Positions 32,556-41,098 of a stretch of 64,000 nucleotides of DNA are shown in pieces (position 1 is the stretch's first letter; every line of letters starts with the position of its first letter). Location: contig CAZDUX010000009.1 in NCBI GenBank assembly GCA_964508715.1, positions 1 to 64,000 of the forward strand. The letters are read 5' to 3'. The notes under the pieces were generated by a model. The model saw only the letters and a list, made by a program, of their open reading frames with translations, ran no database searches and was not told where the DNA came from. Position numbers and translations under genes: made by a program. Source of the stretch: JAKALX01 sp964508715 (GTDB lineage: Bacteria > Chloroflexota > Dehalococcoidia > Tepidiformales > Tepidiformaceae).

Positions 32556-32738
32556 CTATCCGAACCGCCACTCAGGCGTGAGCGAGTGGCATGACGGGCA
32601 GTAGCGATCGCGAGCCTCATAGGACGAGTGACAATCCGGGCATCGTCGTGCGTGGTCGGGCCGGGCGAGCACGAAGGCCGGCGCCTGGGCCTGTTCGAAA
32701 ATGCGTTGCCACCATGGCCGGGGCGAATGACGAAGCAT
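32556..32738 (-). CDS. 60-residue zinc-ribbon protein under riboswitch control
   Basis: This small protein starts MLRHSPRPWWQRIFEQAQ and has a short hydrophobic run (APAFVLARP), then a single zinc ribbon, CPDC-x10-CPSC, at about residues 38-53, finishing in LTPEWRFG. I do not know a family for it. Two CxxC knuckles separated by about ten residues usually bind one zinc. The ribosome binding site GGAGG is 9 bases before the ATG at 32738. It lies about 125 bases downstream of an apparent c-di-AMP riboswitch and is the only gene between that element and the terminator. It may be a small regulator or partner of an envelope process. Confidence 0.7.
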   Translation of the reverse strand: MLRHSPRPWWQRIFEQAQAPAFVLARPDHARRCPDCHSSYEARDRYCPSCHSLTPEWRFG

Positions 32739-32861
32739 GAATGAACGCCTCCGCGAGCTGGCGCGAAACACGCCCCCATGGCCAACGCCAGGCGACGGGT
32801 TCCAACCGGACTTGAGAGGCTTGTGCGACAGGCTGAGCGGCTGCCACGCCTCTCCCTTTGC

Positions 32862-32970
32862 GCCTACGGGGTTAGCTGACGGGTTCGGTGAGGGAGTCAC
32901 CTACTCCGCTTGCGCGGAGATACACCCCGGGGATTTTGGTTCCCCCGTTCCGCCTCTCGGCGGATTCGGC
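32862..32970 (-). promoter_or_regulatory. c-di-AMP riboswitch (ydaO/yuaA type)
   Basis: Read on the minus strand, the conserved blocks of this riboswitch class appear in order with nearly exact sequence: GCCGAATCCG (32961-32970), AACGGGGGAACC, CGGGGTGTATC, a local hairpin CTCCGC/GCGGAG, GTAGG, then CCGAACCCGTCAGCTAACC and CCCGTAGGC (ending 32862). The AGCTAACC segment and both GAA-Y-CC blocks are the ligand-binding core of ydaO RNAs. The class senses cyclic di-AMP and usually switches genes for cell wall hydrolases, potassium or osmolyte transport off. The 3' region GAGAGGC ... GCCTCTC could be the expression platform. Confidence 0.88.
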
Positions 32971-32976
32971 AACCTA

Positions 32977-32982
32977 GGTATA
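32977..32982 (-). promoter_or_regulatory. Extended -10 promoter of the riboswitch transcript
   Basis: TGGTATACC on the minus strand gives a TGn extended -10 with hexamer TATACC. Transcription would start about 7 bases further, at or near position 32970, exactly the first base of the riboswitch. No clear -35 is visible at the standard distance. Confidence 0.5.
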
Positions 32983-33040
32983 CCACACCACGACAGCAAT
33001 GGGTGTTAATTCACCGTAAATTCCATAACGTTCATACACC

Positions 33041-33778
33041 TCAGGCACGACGCCGAATCATCACGGCACTGAGAACGAGCGAACCCGCTGCAAAGCCACT
33101 CATCACCATCAGCGACCGCGCGAGGTGGGTGCCCGGAAGGCCCGTCAACGTCGCACGGACAGCATCCGCGGCGTACGTCGGTGGCATCACGACCGCCGTC
33201 TTCTGCAAGAGCCAGGGAAGCTGTTCGCTCGGTACCAGCACCGGGGCAAAGAACAGCACATAGAAGATGATGAGCTGTGAAAACGCGTTCGTGACCTGCG
33301 GATGCGGTGACAACATGGCGATCGCCACACCCACACCCGCAAGCGACAGCACAGCAAGGACCGCCGCGACCGCCACCAGCGGGTCGGCATGGAGCGAGAG
33401 CCCATAGTGCCACCAGCCGATACCCACCGAGAACGCGATACTCGGGATCGCCACCACCGCAACCGTCGTGACCTGCGCGAGCAGGTATGCTTCGCGGCTT
33501 ATGGGCAGCGCAAGGAAATAATCGAGCCGGCCCGCCCGCTTCGCCTCCGAGAGCCCCTGGGGGAGGAGCACGAGCCCCACGTTCACGAGCGTCTGGGTGG
33601 CGGTACCGGTTGTGATGTACGTGGCCGTCACCTTCGAGATATCCGGCACGATGTAGCCGATACCCAGCACGAGGCCAAGCGTCATGGCGATGTTGATGAC
33701 CCCGATCATCACGAGGTCGGCGCGGTACATCTGGAAATGCATCACGACGAGATGACGGAATTCGCGCGCGGTGTTCAT
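33041..33778 (-). CDS. ABC-2 type exporter permease
   Basis: This 245-residue membrane protein has six hydrophobic segments. It opens TAREFRHLVVMHFQMYRADL, the usual interfacial helix of ABC-2 permeases, and carries VNVGLVLLPQGLSEAKRAGRLDYFLALPISREAYLLAQ, the family's conserved cytosolic coupling region. C-terminal helices end in a basic tail (MIRRRA). It forms half of an exporter with the ATPase encoded just upstream, overlapping it by 4 bases (ATGA). Cargo is unknown; drugs, lipids or glycans are all possible. The start is ATG 33778. Confidence 0.87.
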   Translation of the reverse strand: MNTAREFRHLVVMHFQMYRADLVMIGVINIAMTLGLVLGIGYIVPDISKVTATYITTGTATQTLVNVGLVLLPQGLSEAKRAGRLDYFLALPISREAYLLAQVTTVAVVAIPSIAFSVGIGWWHYGLSLHADPLVAVAAVLAVLSLAGVGVAIAMLSPHPQVTNAFSQLIIFYVLFFAPVLVPSEQLPWLLQKTAVVMPPTYAADAVRATLTGLPGTHLARSLMVMSGFAAGSLVLSAVMIRRRA

Positions 33779-34698
33779 GAGGCTGGCTCCAGCACACGCG
33801 CGGCGGGCCCCACCGTCGCCGCGTAAATGTCGTCGAGAGTCGGCGGACCGATCCGGAAATCGAGGATCGCCCCGGTCGAACGGAGGCGGGCGATCCACGA
33901 GCTGATGGCCGGCAGGTCAGCCTGATCGAAGAGATAGGCGTCCGAATTCCCATCGGCCATCAGTGCCTGGTGCGCGATGAACTCGCCCCCTGCCGTGATT
34001 TCGAGCCTGAGCTTGTCCGTGACGAGTGACCGCAGCGATGCAGGGGTCCCTTCGCTACAGATGCGGCCGCCATCGATGATCGCAAGGCGGTCGATGACCC
34101 GTTCGGCCTCGGCCAGGTTGTGCGTCACCAGGAGCACGGTCGTCCCGGCCCGCCCAAGCTCAGCGATCGTCGTCCAGAGCACCTGGCGGCGCAGCGGATC
34201 GACATCGTTCGTGGGTTCATCGAGGACGAGCAGGGCAGGCGCTCCGACGATCGCCGCCGCAAACCCCGTGAGCCGCCGCACACCCCCGGAGGCGGAATGG
34301 AGGCTCGTCGAGCGGAACGCCCCGAGTTGCAGGCGATCGAGAAGGCTCTCCGTCTGCCGCCTGGCATCACCGGCAGACAGGCCCCGAAGACGCGCAACCC
34401 CGTTGATGAGCTCATCGATGTGCAGAGACTGCAGATCGAACTCGCCCTGCGGCAGGAATCCGATGCGACGGCGCGCATGGCCGGGGTCGTCTACCACGTC
34501 CACACCCTCGACTGTGATGGACCCCGAGCTGGGACGAAGGAGGCCGAGCACCTGCCGCACGAGGGTCGTCTTCCCTGCACCGTTTGGGCCAAGCAACGCA
34601 TAGACCTCTCCCGGCTCGAGACTGAGTGAGATACCGTCGTTGGCGAGCGTGCCATTCCGGTACTGCTTCCGGAGATTGCGGACATCGAGGATAGGCAT
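33775..34698 (-). CDS. ABC exporter ATP-binding protein
   Basis: This 307-residue ABC ATPase begins ILDVRNLRKQYRNG. Walker A is GPNGAGKTTL, the signature motif region reads SASGGVRRLTGF in place of LSGGQ (a clear deviation, with Gly-Gly conserved), Walker B is ALLVLDEPTND, and the switch His is in LLVTHNLAEAE. After the motor, a C-terminal domain of about 90 residues follows, typical of drug or antibiotic exporters. The ATG at 34698 has GAGG 5 bases upstream. Its promoter region contains a 24-base palindrome at 34740-34763. Confidence 0.9.
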   Translation of the reverse strand: MPILDVRNLRKQYRNGTLANDGISLSLEPGEVYALLGPNGAGKTTLVRQVLGLLRPSSGSITVEGVDVVDDPGHARRRIGFLPQGEFDLQSLHIDELINGVARLRGLSAGDARRQTESLLDRLQLGAFRSTSLHSASGGVRRLTGFAAAIVGAPALLVLDEPTNDVDPLRRQVLWTTIAELGRAGTTVLLVTHNLAEAERVIDRLAIIDGGRICSEGTPASLRSLVTDKLRLEITAGGEFIAHQALMADGNSDAYLFDQADLPAISSWIARLRSTGAILDFRIGPPTLDDIYAATVGPAARVLEPAS

Positions 34699-34739
34699 AT
34701 TCACCTCTACTCGATGGAGATTACTAGTCTACACTCATA

Positions 34740-34763
34740 AAAATCAAGTCTTTGCTTGATTTT
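34740..34763. promoter_or_regulatory. Palindromic operator candidate between ABC exporter and fabI
   Basis: A perfect inverted repeat AAAATCAAG-N6-CTTGATTTT with loop TCTTTG. It is AT-rich in an otherwise GC-rich window and overlaps a -35-like TTGATT on the minus strand, 42 bases upstream of the exporter ATPase start. A GntR-, TetR- or MarR-type repressor site is plausible; no regulator gene is adjacent. Confidence 0.5.
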
Positions 34764-34893
34764 CTTTGTGTCAGTCGCGTGGCAGGCACTTGTCAGCACG
34801 CATACCCCGGCCGGCAGGAGTGCTCTGCTACCGAATACGGGCCCTCGCCCGGAAAGTCGCGGCTCGCCGCCATGTCGGGTAGGCTTTGTCGCC

Positions 34894-35676
34894 ATGGGAT
34901 ACCTCGACGGCAAGACGGCGCTCATCTTCGGCGTGGCGAACGACCATTCGATCGCCTGGGGCATCGCCCAGGCGTTCCACCGCGAGGGGGCGAAGCTCGG
35001 CTTCGTCTACACCGTGGAGGCGCTGGAGAAGCGCGTCCGGCCCCTCGCCGAAAGCATCGGCGTCGACTTCGTCGAGTACTGCGACATCCTCTCGGATGAG
35101 AGCACCGAAGCAGCCTTCGCCAAAGCGAAAGACCGCTTCGGCCAGTGCGACATCCTCATCCACTCGATGGCCTACGCCCCCCAGGAAGACCTCAAGGGCC
35201 GCTTCCTCGATACCAGCCGCGACGGCTTCCTCCTCGCCCACAATATCTCGGTCTATTCCCTCATTGCCATGGCACGCGCCGCGAAGCCGATCATGCCCGC
35301 GGGGAGTTCGATGCTCGCGATGACCTACTACGGCGCCGAGAAGGTGGTCCCCAAGTACAAGGTCATGGGCGTGGCCAAAGCCTCGCTCGAAGCGACGGTC
35401 AAATACCTGGCCGACGACCTCGGACCCGAGGGGATCCGGGTCAATGCCATCAGCGCAGGCCCGATCCGGACACTCGCCGCCTCCGGCATCGGCGGCTTCC
35501 GCACCTTCCAGAAGGCATTCGCCGGTGAAGCACCCCTGCGCAAGCCCGTCACCATCGACGACGTGGGGGCGACGGCACTCTTCCTTTCGAGCGAGGCCGC
35601 CGGAGCCATTACCGGCGAGATCCTCCACGTGGACTGCGGCTACAACATCATGGGCATGGCCAACCTCGAAGAGTGA
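34894..35676 (+). CDS. fabI: Enoyl-[acyl-carrier-protein] reductase (FabI)
   Basis: This 260-residue NADH-dependent reductase catalyses the last step of each fatty acid elongation cycle. The cofactor region reads KTALIFGVANDHSIAWGIAQAF, where the SIAWG segment is diagnostic of FabI rather than other SDR members. The catalytic Tyr-x6-Lys appears in YKVMGVAKASLEATV, and the early TMAYAPQED-like region (here HSMAYAPQEDL) matches. The C-terminal DDVGATALFLSSEAAGAITGEILHVDCGYNIMGM is standard. Start ATG 34894 is supported by family length; no strong ribosome binding site is visible. The acyl enzyme would be a triclosan-type target by homology. Confidence 0.94.
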   Translation: MGYLDGKTALIFGVANDHSIAWGIAQAFHREGAKLGFVYTVEALEKRVRPLAESIGVDFVEYCDILSDESTEAAFAKAKDRFGQCDILIHSMAYAPQEDLKGRFLDTSRDGFLLAHNISVYSLIAMARAAKPIMPAGSSMLAMTYYGAEKVVPKYKVMGVAKASLEATVKYLADDLGPEGIRVNAISAGPIRTLAASGIGGFRTFQKAFAGEAPLRKPVTIDDVGATALFLSSEAAGAITGEILHVDCGYNIMGMANLEE

Positions 35677-35714
35677 CGGCCTTCCGGCAGCCGCCCGCCC
35701 GGGCACGTGATTAG

Positions 35715-36242
35715 ATGAGCGATACAGGCAGTCGCGACCAGCACAGCGGGCCCATGGGCGTGAGCGTGGTCGCCTACGAAAGGAACCGCCACGGCGATGC
35801 GCCATGGCGGATCGTGCGCGATGTCTTCGAAGAGTACGGCTTCGAGTTCGCCGTCAATGACTACGACTCTGACCTGCTCGAGCCCGAAACGCACTACGAC
35901 GGAGTGCACGGCTGGTTCGCGGTCGCCGAAGACCCGGCAGGGCGCGTGCTCGGCTGTGTCGGCGTGACGGACGAAGGTCATGGCACGTTCGAGCTGCACC
36001 GCCTCTACGTGGCCGCATCAGGGCGGCGCCGTGGTGCGGGCGCCGCCCTCACCGCCTGGGTGATTGAGACAGCACGTGCGCACGGAGCACGAAGGCTCGT
36101 CCTCTACAGCGACATCCACTTCACCGCCGCCCACCGCCTCTACCGGCGCATGGGCTTCCGCAACCACCGCTTCCGCTACGCACCCGACCCCTGGCAGTCC
36201 CGTGAGTGGGGCTTCGAGTTGGACCTCGAATCACCCGCCTGA
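35715..36242 (+). CDS. GNAT-family N-acetyltransferase
   Basis: This 175-residue acyltransferase with the GNAT fold has VLGCVGVTDEGHGTFELHRLYV (strands 2-4), the acetyl-CoA pyrophosphate loop AASGRRRGAGAALTAWVIE (form RxxGxG/A) and LYRRMGFRNHRF at the C-terminal end. These give a confident family assignment. The substrate is not known. It lies 38 bases after fabI with no terminator visible, so readthrough is possible, and ends 12 bases before the convergent metH stop codon. Confidence 0.85.
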   Translation: MSDTGSRDQHSGPMGVSVVAYERNRHGDAPWRIVRDVFEEYGFEFAVNDYDSDLLEPETHYDGVHGWFAVAEDPAGRVLGCVGVTDEGHGTFELHRLYVAASGRRRGAGAALTAWVIETARAHGARRLVLYSDIHFTAAHRLYRRMGFRNHRFRYAPDPWQSREWGFELDLESPA

Positions 36243-36253
36243 ACCCCTGATCC

Positions 36254-39200
36254 CTACCGGACGACGAAGTACTTCGCCTCAGGGTGGTGCACCACGATGG
36301 CGCTGGTCGACTGCTCCGGGTGCCACTGGAACGTCTCGCTGAGCTCGACACCGATCCGGCTGGGCCGGAGAAGCTTCTCCATCCCAACCTGCTCCTCCAG
36401 GTCCGGGCAGGCAGGATATCCAAAGCTGTAGCGGCTCCCCTGGTACACCTGCGAGAAGAGCTTGCGGATCTCCTTTGCGTCATCGCCGGCAATCCCCAGC
36501 TCTTCGCGCACTCGCTTGTGCCACATCTCGGCAAGCGCCTCCGTCGATTCGACAGCGAATCCGTGGAAGTGGAGGTAGTCCCGGTACTCGTTCGAGGCAA
36601 AGAGGGCGTGCGCGTGCTCCGTCGCCTTCGGGCCCATCGTCACGAGCGTCATCGGCAGGACGTCGAAACGCGCCGGAACGCCTGTCCCGTCCCAACCGGC
36701 CTCTTCGGCACTGAGAAAGAAGTCGGCGATGCACTGGCGCTTCCCCGAAGTCTGCCGCGGGAAGCGGAGGCGGATCGGCTCACCCGCCGGGCGCCCATCC
36801 ACGACATCCGGCCAGGCCACCACCTCGTTCCGGTCGCCAAGCGCCGGGAAGTACCCGTAGACAACCTGCGGCACGAGAATCTGCTCGGCAATGGCCTGCT
36901 CCTGCAACCGGCGAAACACCGGCCGGACCTCGCTCTCCACGAACGCCTCGTAGTCGCGCTCACTGCGCTGACCCTTCTGGTACTGCCACTGCGCACGGAA
37001 GAGCCCCACCTCGTTGATGTACGGGAAGATATCGCGCAGCGGCAGGCCCCGGACGACGCGCGAACCCCAGAATGGCGGAACCGGGATGGGCACGCCCCGG
37101 GTCACCTGGCTGACGGCATAGTCGTTGACCGACGGGCCGGCCGAAGGTTCGGTACCGGGAATCGGCGGGGGCGTGGCACGCGTCTCATCGAATCCGTCAC
37201 CTGCTGGCACCGATTCGCCCCCCCGGGTGAGAACGGGGAGCGGTTGGCCCGCGCGAAGTGCCGGGATGACCTTGTCGAGCGTCGAGAGCCCCTCGAAGGC
37301 ATCCTGCGCGTAATAGACCGAACCCTTGTAGATGCGCCGAAGGTCGCCTTCGACATACCGGCGCGTCAGCGCTGCACCGCCAAGAAGCACCGGGTAGTGG
37401 AAGAGCTCACGCGCATTGAGCTCCTCGAGGTCCTCCCGCATCACGACCGTGCTCTTCACGAGGAGGCCCGAGAGGCCGATCGCGTCAGCTTCCACCTCGT
37501 GCGCCGTATCGATGATGTTCTGGATCGGCTGCTTGATGCCGATGTTGTGCACCGTGTAGCCGTTATTGGTGAGGATGATGTCCACGAGGTTCTTGCCGAT
37601 GTCATGAACGTCACCGCGAACCGTGGCAAGGACCACGCGGCCGCGGGAGGTCGCATCCGCCTTCTCCATGTAAGGCTCCAGGTAGCCGACAGCCGTCTTC
37701 ATCGCCTCCGCGCTCTGCAGCACGAACGGGAGCTGCATCTTGCCTGCGCCAAAGAGCTCCCCAACCACCCGCATCCCATCGAGCAGGAACTCGTTGATGA
37801 TCGTCAGCGGGTCGAAACGCGCGAGGGCCTCGGCCAGGTCATCCTCGATTCCCCGGCGGTCCCCATCGATGATCCGCCGCGCCAGCCGCTCCTCGATGGG
37901 GAGGGCAGCCGTATCCGCCTTCGCGGCCTTCTCCGTCGTCGCGTTCTCGAAAAGCGAGATGAAGGAGTGAAGCGGGTCGTAGTCGGGCCGGCGGCGGTCG
38001 TAGATGAGGTCGCGCGCCGCCTCGAGCTGGTCCTCCGGGATGCGGTTCAGGGGCACGATCTGCCTGGCGTTCACGATCGCCGCATCGAGCCCATGCTCCA
38101 CCGCCTCGAAAAGGAACACCGAGTTGAGCACGCGCCGGGCAGCCGGTTTGAGGCCGAACGAGCAGTTGGAGACACCAAGAATGGTATGCACGCCGGGGAG
38201 CTCCGCCTTCAGCTCGCGAATGGCGTTGAGCGTCTCCATCGCATCGCCTCGAAGGTCTTCCTGCCCACCCGAAAGCGGAAAGGTGAGGCAGTCGAAGAGG
38301 AGGTCGCCCGGCTCCATCCCGTAGCGATTGACCGCGATGTCGTAGATACGCTTCGCAACCCGCACCTTCCACTCGGTCGTCCGCGCCTGCCCCTCCTCGT
38401 CGATCGTCAGCGCGACCGCCGCCGCACCATGCCGCTTGATGAGCGGCAGGACACGCGAAATCTTGCGCTCCCCATCCTCCAGGTTGATGGAGTTCACGAT
38501 CGCCTTACCGCCGTAGAGCTTCAGGGCAGCCTCGATGACGGGGGGCTCCGTGCTATCGAAGACGAGCGGGAGCGTCGATTGGGTCCGCAATTCGCTGACG
38601 AACCGCTGCATATCGGGAACACCGTCCCGGCCGACGTAGTCGACCATCACATCGAGGACGTGCGCTCCTTCAGCAGCCTGTTCCTTGGCGAGCGCCACCA
38701 TCCCGTCGAGGTCGCCCGCGAGCAGCAGGTCACGGAAGAGCCTCGAACCCGTCGCGTTCGTGCGTTCGCCCACCACCAGGAACGAAGTCTCCTGCTCGAA
38801 CGGGACCGAGGTGTAGAGCGAGGACGCGTTGGCCTCGTAGTGAGGCGTCGCCAGCCGGGCGTCGCCGCTATGAAAAGCGCTCGCCGATGGGCGCTCCTTC
38901 GGGGCGCGGCGGCCGATGGCGGCAATTGCGGCCTCGAAGTGCGCGGGCGTGGTGCCGCAGCAGCCCGCGGCAATGTTCGTGCCAAATTCGTCGACGAAGA
39001 TCTGCTGGAAGCGTGCAAACTCCTCGGGGGCGAGCGGGTAGCAGGCCTCGCCATCCACCAGCTCCGGGAGGCCTGCATTCGGCCCAATGAAGACCGGCCG
39101 GCGGGAGTGCTCCGCAAGATACCGCACGTGCTCCACCATCTGCTCAGGGCCCGTCGCGCAGTTGATACCGATGACATCGACGATATCGAGCGGCTCGAGC

Positions 39201-39841
39201 GTCGTGAGTGCACACGCGATATCGGACCCGAGGAGCATCGTCCCCGTCGTCTCGATCGTGACTGACGCGATCACGGGGAGACGCGTGTTCGTCTCGGCGA
39301 AGACATCGGAGATGGCAGCCAGGGCAGCCTTCGTCTGCAGCAAGTCCTGGCACGTCTCCACCTTGAGGACGTCGATACCGCCCTCGATCAGGCCGCGCGC
39401 CTGCTCGCGGTAGCTCTCGAGCAGTTCGTCCCAGCCAATGTGCCCCAGCGATGGAAGCCTGGTGCCGGGCCCCATCGTGCCGAAGCTGTAGCGCGGCCAT
39501 TCGGGGGTTGAGAACTCGTCGCGGACGGCGTTGAGCTGCCGGGCAGCGAGGGCGTTGATCTCCCGGACGCGGCTGGTAATCCCGTATTCGGCGAAGACGA
39601 CATGGTTCGCGCCGAATGTCGCGCTATCCACGGCATCGCAGCCGGCCGCGTAGAAACTGCGCTGGATGCGGGCAAGCGCCTCGGGATCGGAGATCGTGAG
39701 GTACTCATTACAGCCATCGAGCCCACCGTAATCGGGGCCCGGACGAAGGCTGAGGATGGTGGAGCCGATCGGACCGGCCGCGAAGAGAACCTGGCTGCGA
39801 AGGCGGTCGAGAAACGGATGAGCAAGTGGTACGTAGGACAA
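36254..39841 (-). CDS. metH: Cobalamin-dependent methionine synthase
   Basis: This full-length enzyme of 1195 residues converts homocysteine and 5-methyl-tetrahydrofolate to methionine. The order of domains is complete. Homocysteine domain: zinc Cys in GINCATGPEQM near 226 and AAGCCGTTP near 295. Pterin domain: VVGERTNATGSRLFRDLL near 355. Cap, then B12 domain with GDVHDIGKN (cobalamin His ligand) near 745. AdoMet reactivation domain to the end (HHPEAKYFVVR). The start is TTG 39841, supported by AGGGG seven bases upstream. No cobalamin riboswitch is visible in the leader. An upstream frame continues open, but it is the opposite side of lipA. Confidence 0.93.
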   Translation of the reverse strand: MSYVPLAHPFLDRLRSQVLFAAGPIGSTILSLRPGPDYGGLDGCNEYLTISDPEALARIQRSFYAAGCDAVDSATFGANHVVFAEYGITSRVREINALAARQLNAVRDEFSTPEWPRYSFGTMGPGTRLPSLGHIGWDELLESYREQARGLIEGGIDVLKVETCQDLLQTKAALAAISDVFAETNTRLPVIASVTIETTGTMLLGSDIACALTTLEPLDIVDVIGINCATGPEQMVEHVRYLAEHSRRPVFIGPNAGLPELVDGEACYPLAPEEFARFQQIFVDEFGTNIAAGCCGTTPAHFEAAIAAIGRRAPKERPSASAFHSGDARLATPHYEANASSLYTSVPFEQETSFLVVGERTNATGSRLFRDLLLAGDLDGMVALAKEQAAEGAHVLDVMVDYVGRDGVPDMQRFVSELRTQSTLPLVFDSTEPPVIEAALKLYGGKAIVNSINLEDGERKISRVLPLIKRHGAAAVALTIDEEGQARTTEWKVRVAKRIYDIAVNRYGMEPGDLLFDCLTFPLSGGQEDLRGDAMETLNAIRELKAELPGVHTILGVSNCSFGLKPAARRVLNSVFLFEAVEHGLDAAIVNARQIVPLNRIPEDQLEAARDLIYDRRRPDYDPLHSFISLFENATTEKAAKADTAALPIEERLARRIIDGDRRGIEDDLAEALARFDPLTIINEFLLDGMRVVGELFGAGKMQLPFVLQSAEAMKTAVGYLEPYMEKADATSRGRVVLATVRGDVHDIGKNLVDIILTNNGYTVHNIGIKQPIQNIIDTAHEVEADAIGLSGLLVKSTVVMREDLEELNARELFHYPVLLGGAALTRRYVEGDLRRIYKGSVYYAQDAFEGLSTLDKVIPALRAGQPLPVLTRGGESVPAGDGFDETRATPPPIPGTEPSAGPSVNDYAVSQVTRGVPIPVPPFWGSRVVRGLPLRDIFPYINEVGLFRAQWQYQKGQRSERDYEAFVESEVRPVFRRLQEQAIAEQILVPQVVYGYFPALGDRNEVVAWPDVVDGRPAGEPIRLRFPRQTSGKRQCIADFFLSAEEAGWDGTGVPARFDVLPMTLVTMGPKATEHAHALFASNEYRDYLHFHGFAVESTEALAEMWHKRVREELGIAGDDAKEIRKLFSQVYQGSRYSFGYPACPDLEEQVGMEKLLRPSRIGVELSETFQWHPEQSTSAIVVHHPEAKYFVVR

Positions 39842-40078
39842 GGAGCATCCCCTGCGAGTGCTGGTAGAGCGAACCGGGCTCAGAAGGGGAAGGCGGAGGC
39901 CGTCAGCCCTGGCAGGCCACCGCCGGGCGCATGAGCATACCGTCCATCGGCGATGCCTTCGGGGCGCGGGCTGTGGCGTGCTGTGTCCGCATGAAGAAAG
40001 TGTAGCAGGGTCTGCCGCCTGCCCGCTCGGCACCCAAGCCAATTGAGATCCGCGCCGGGCCAGGCGTAAGGTGGGATC

Positions 40079-41035
40079 ATGACGACGGCACGATTGGAAC
40101 GCCCTCCATGGTTGAAAGTGCGCTTCCCGGCGGGCGGCCAGTTCCAGCGCATCCAGGATCTCATGCGCGGCCAGCAGCTCCACACCGTCTGCGAAGAGGC
40201 CCGCTGCCCGAACATCGGCGACTGCTGGAGCCGCGGCACCGCCACCTTCATGATCCTCGGCGATACGTGTACCCGATCCTGTGGCTTCTGCGCCGTGAAG
40301 ACTGGCCGCCCCGGCACGGTCGACCACGGTGAGCCAGTCCGCGTCGCCCAGGCCATCGCACGTATGGGCCTGCGCCACGCAGTCATCACCAGTGTCAACC
40401 GCGACGAGCTGGAACTCGGCGGCGCCGACATCTTCGCCGAGACCATCAACTGGACACGCAAGCTCTCGCCGGGGACAACGATCGAGGTGCTGATCCCGGA
40501 CTTCAAGGGCAACCGCGACGCCCTCGCCCTCGTCCTCGAAGCACGCCCCGAGATCCTGAACCACAACACCGAGACCATCCCCCGGCTCTACCGGACCGTG
40601 CGCCCGCAGGCCGTCTATGAGCGCTCGCTCCAAGTGCTGCAACGAGCCAAGGCGATGGACCCGGGGACGATGACGAAAAGCGGCCTCATGCTCGGCCTCG
40701 GGGAGACCCGCGACGAGCTCCTGCCCGTCTTCGAAGACCTCCGCAGGCACGACTGTGAGATCCTCACGCTCGGCCAGTACCTGCAGCCAACTCCCGCCCA
40801 TCTGCCGGTCGACCGCTACTGGCATCCCGACGAGTTCGCCGAGTTGAAGGAACGTGCCCTCGAGATGGGATTCGCCTATGTGGAGAGCGGGCCACTGGTG
40901 CGCTCCTCGTACCACGCCGAAGAGCAGGCCGGCAGTGCACGTGGCGGCTACCTGGCGCCGCGGGTAACGGGAGAGATGATGGTCCCGCTTGCAACCGCCG
41001 AGCGCGGTCCGCACCCGGCTGACACTCTTCAGTAA
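40079..41035 (+). CDS. lipA: Lipoyl synthase
   Basis: This 318-residue radical SAM enzyme inserts sulfur at C6 and C8 of octanoyl groups on carrier domains. Both clusters are seen: the auxiliary cluster with CEEARCPNIGDC (Cys 38, 43 and 49) and the radical SAM cluster CTRSCGFC (Cys 64, 68 and 71). The C-terminal RSSYHAEEQ contains the Ser that helps ligate the auxiliary cluster in this family. ATG 40079 follows GTGGGATC. It is divergent from metH with about 240 bases between; that gap holds no recognisable regulatory RNA. Confidence 0.95.
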   Translation: MTTARLERPPWLKVRFPAGGQFQRIQDLMRGQQLHTVCEEARCPNIGDCWSRGTATFMILGDTCTRSCGFCAVKTGRPGTVDHGEPVRVAQAIARMGLRHAVITSVNRDELELGGADIFAETINWTRKLSPGTTIEVLIPDFKGNRDALALVLEARPEILNHNTETIPRLYRTVRPQAVYERSLQVLQRAKAMDPGTMTKSGLMLGLGETRDELLPVFEDLRRHDCEILTLGQYLQPTPAHLPVDRYWHPDEFAELKERALEMGFAYVESGPLVRSSYHAEEQAGSARGGYLAPRVTGEMMVPLATAERGPHPADTLQ

Positions 41036-41098
41036 ATTCCCGGTTGCCAGATCGTAAAGTCACCATTTATGGTCTTCTCCTGAAGGGGAGACATTGCC

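Noticed and set aside
36284..39265. Nearly 1000-codon frame opposite metH
   Set aside because: The metH domains are unambiguous on the minus strand; the opposite frame has shadow composition.
39842..40078. Cobalamin or SAM/SAH riboswitch before metH
   Set aside because: I looked for the B12 box and for SAM/SAH signatures in the leader and found none.
39842..41014. Upstream in-frame extension of metH
   Set aside because: It covers lipA on the other strand and shows no MetH similarity. The TTG at 39841 with AGGGG upstream gives the right family length.
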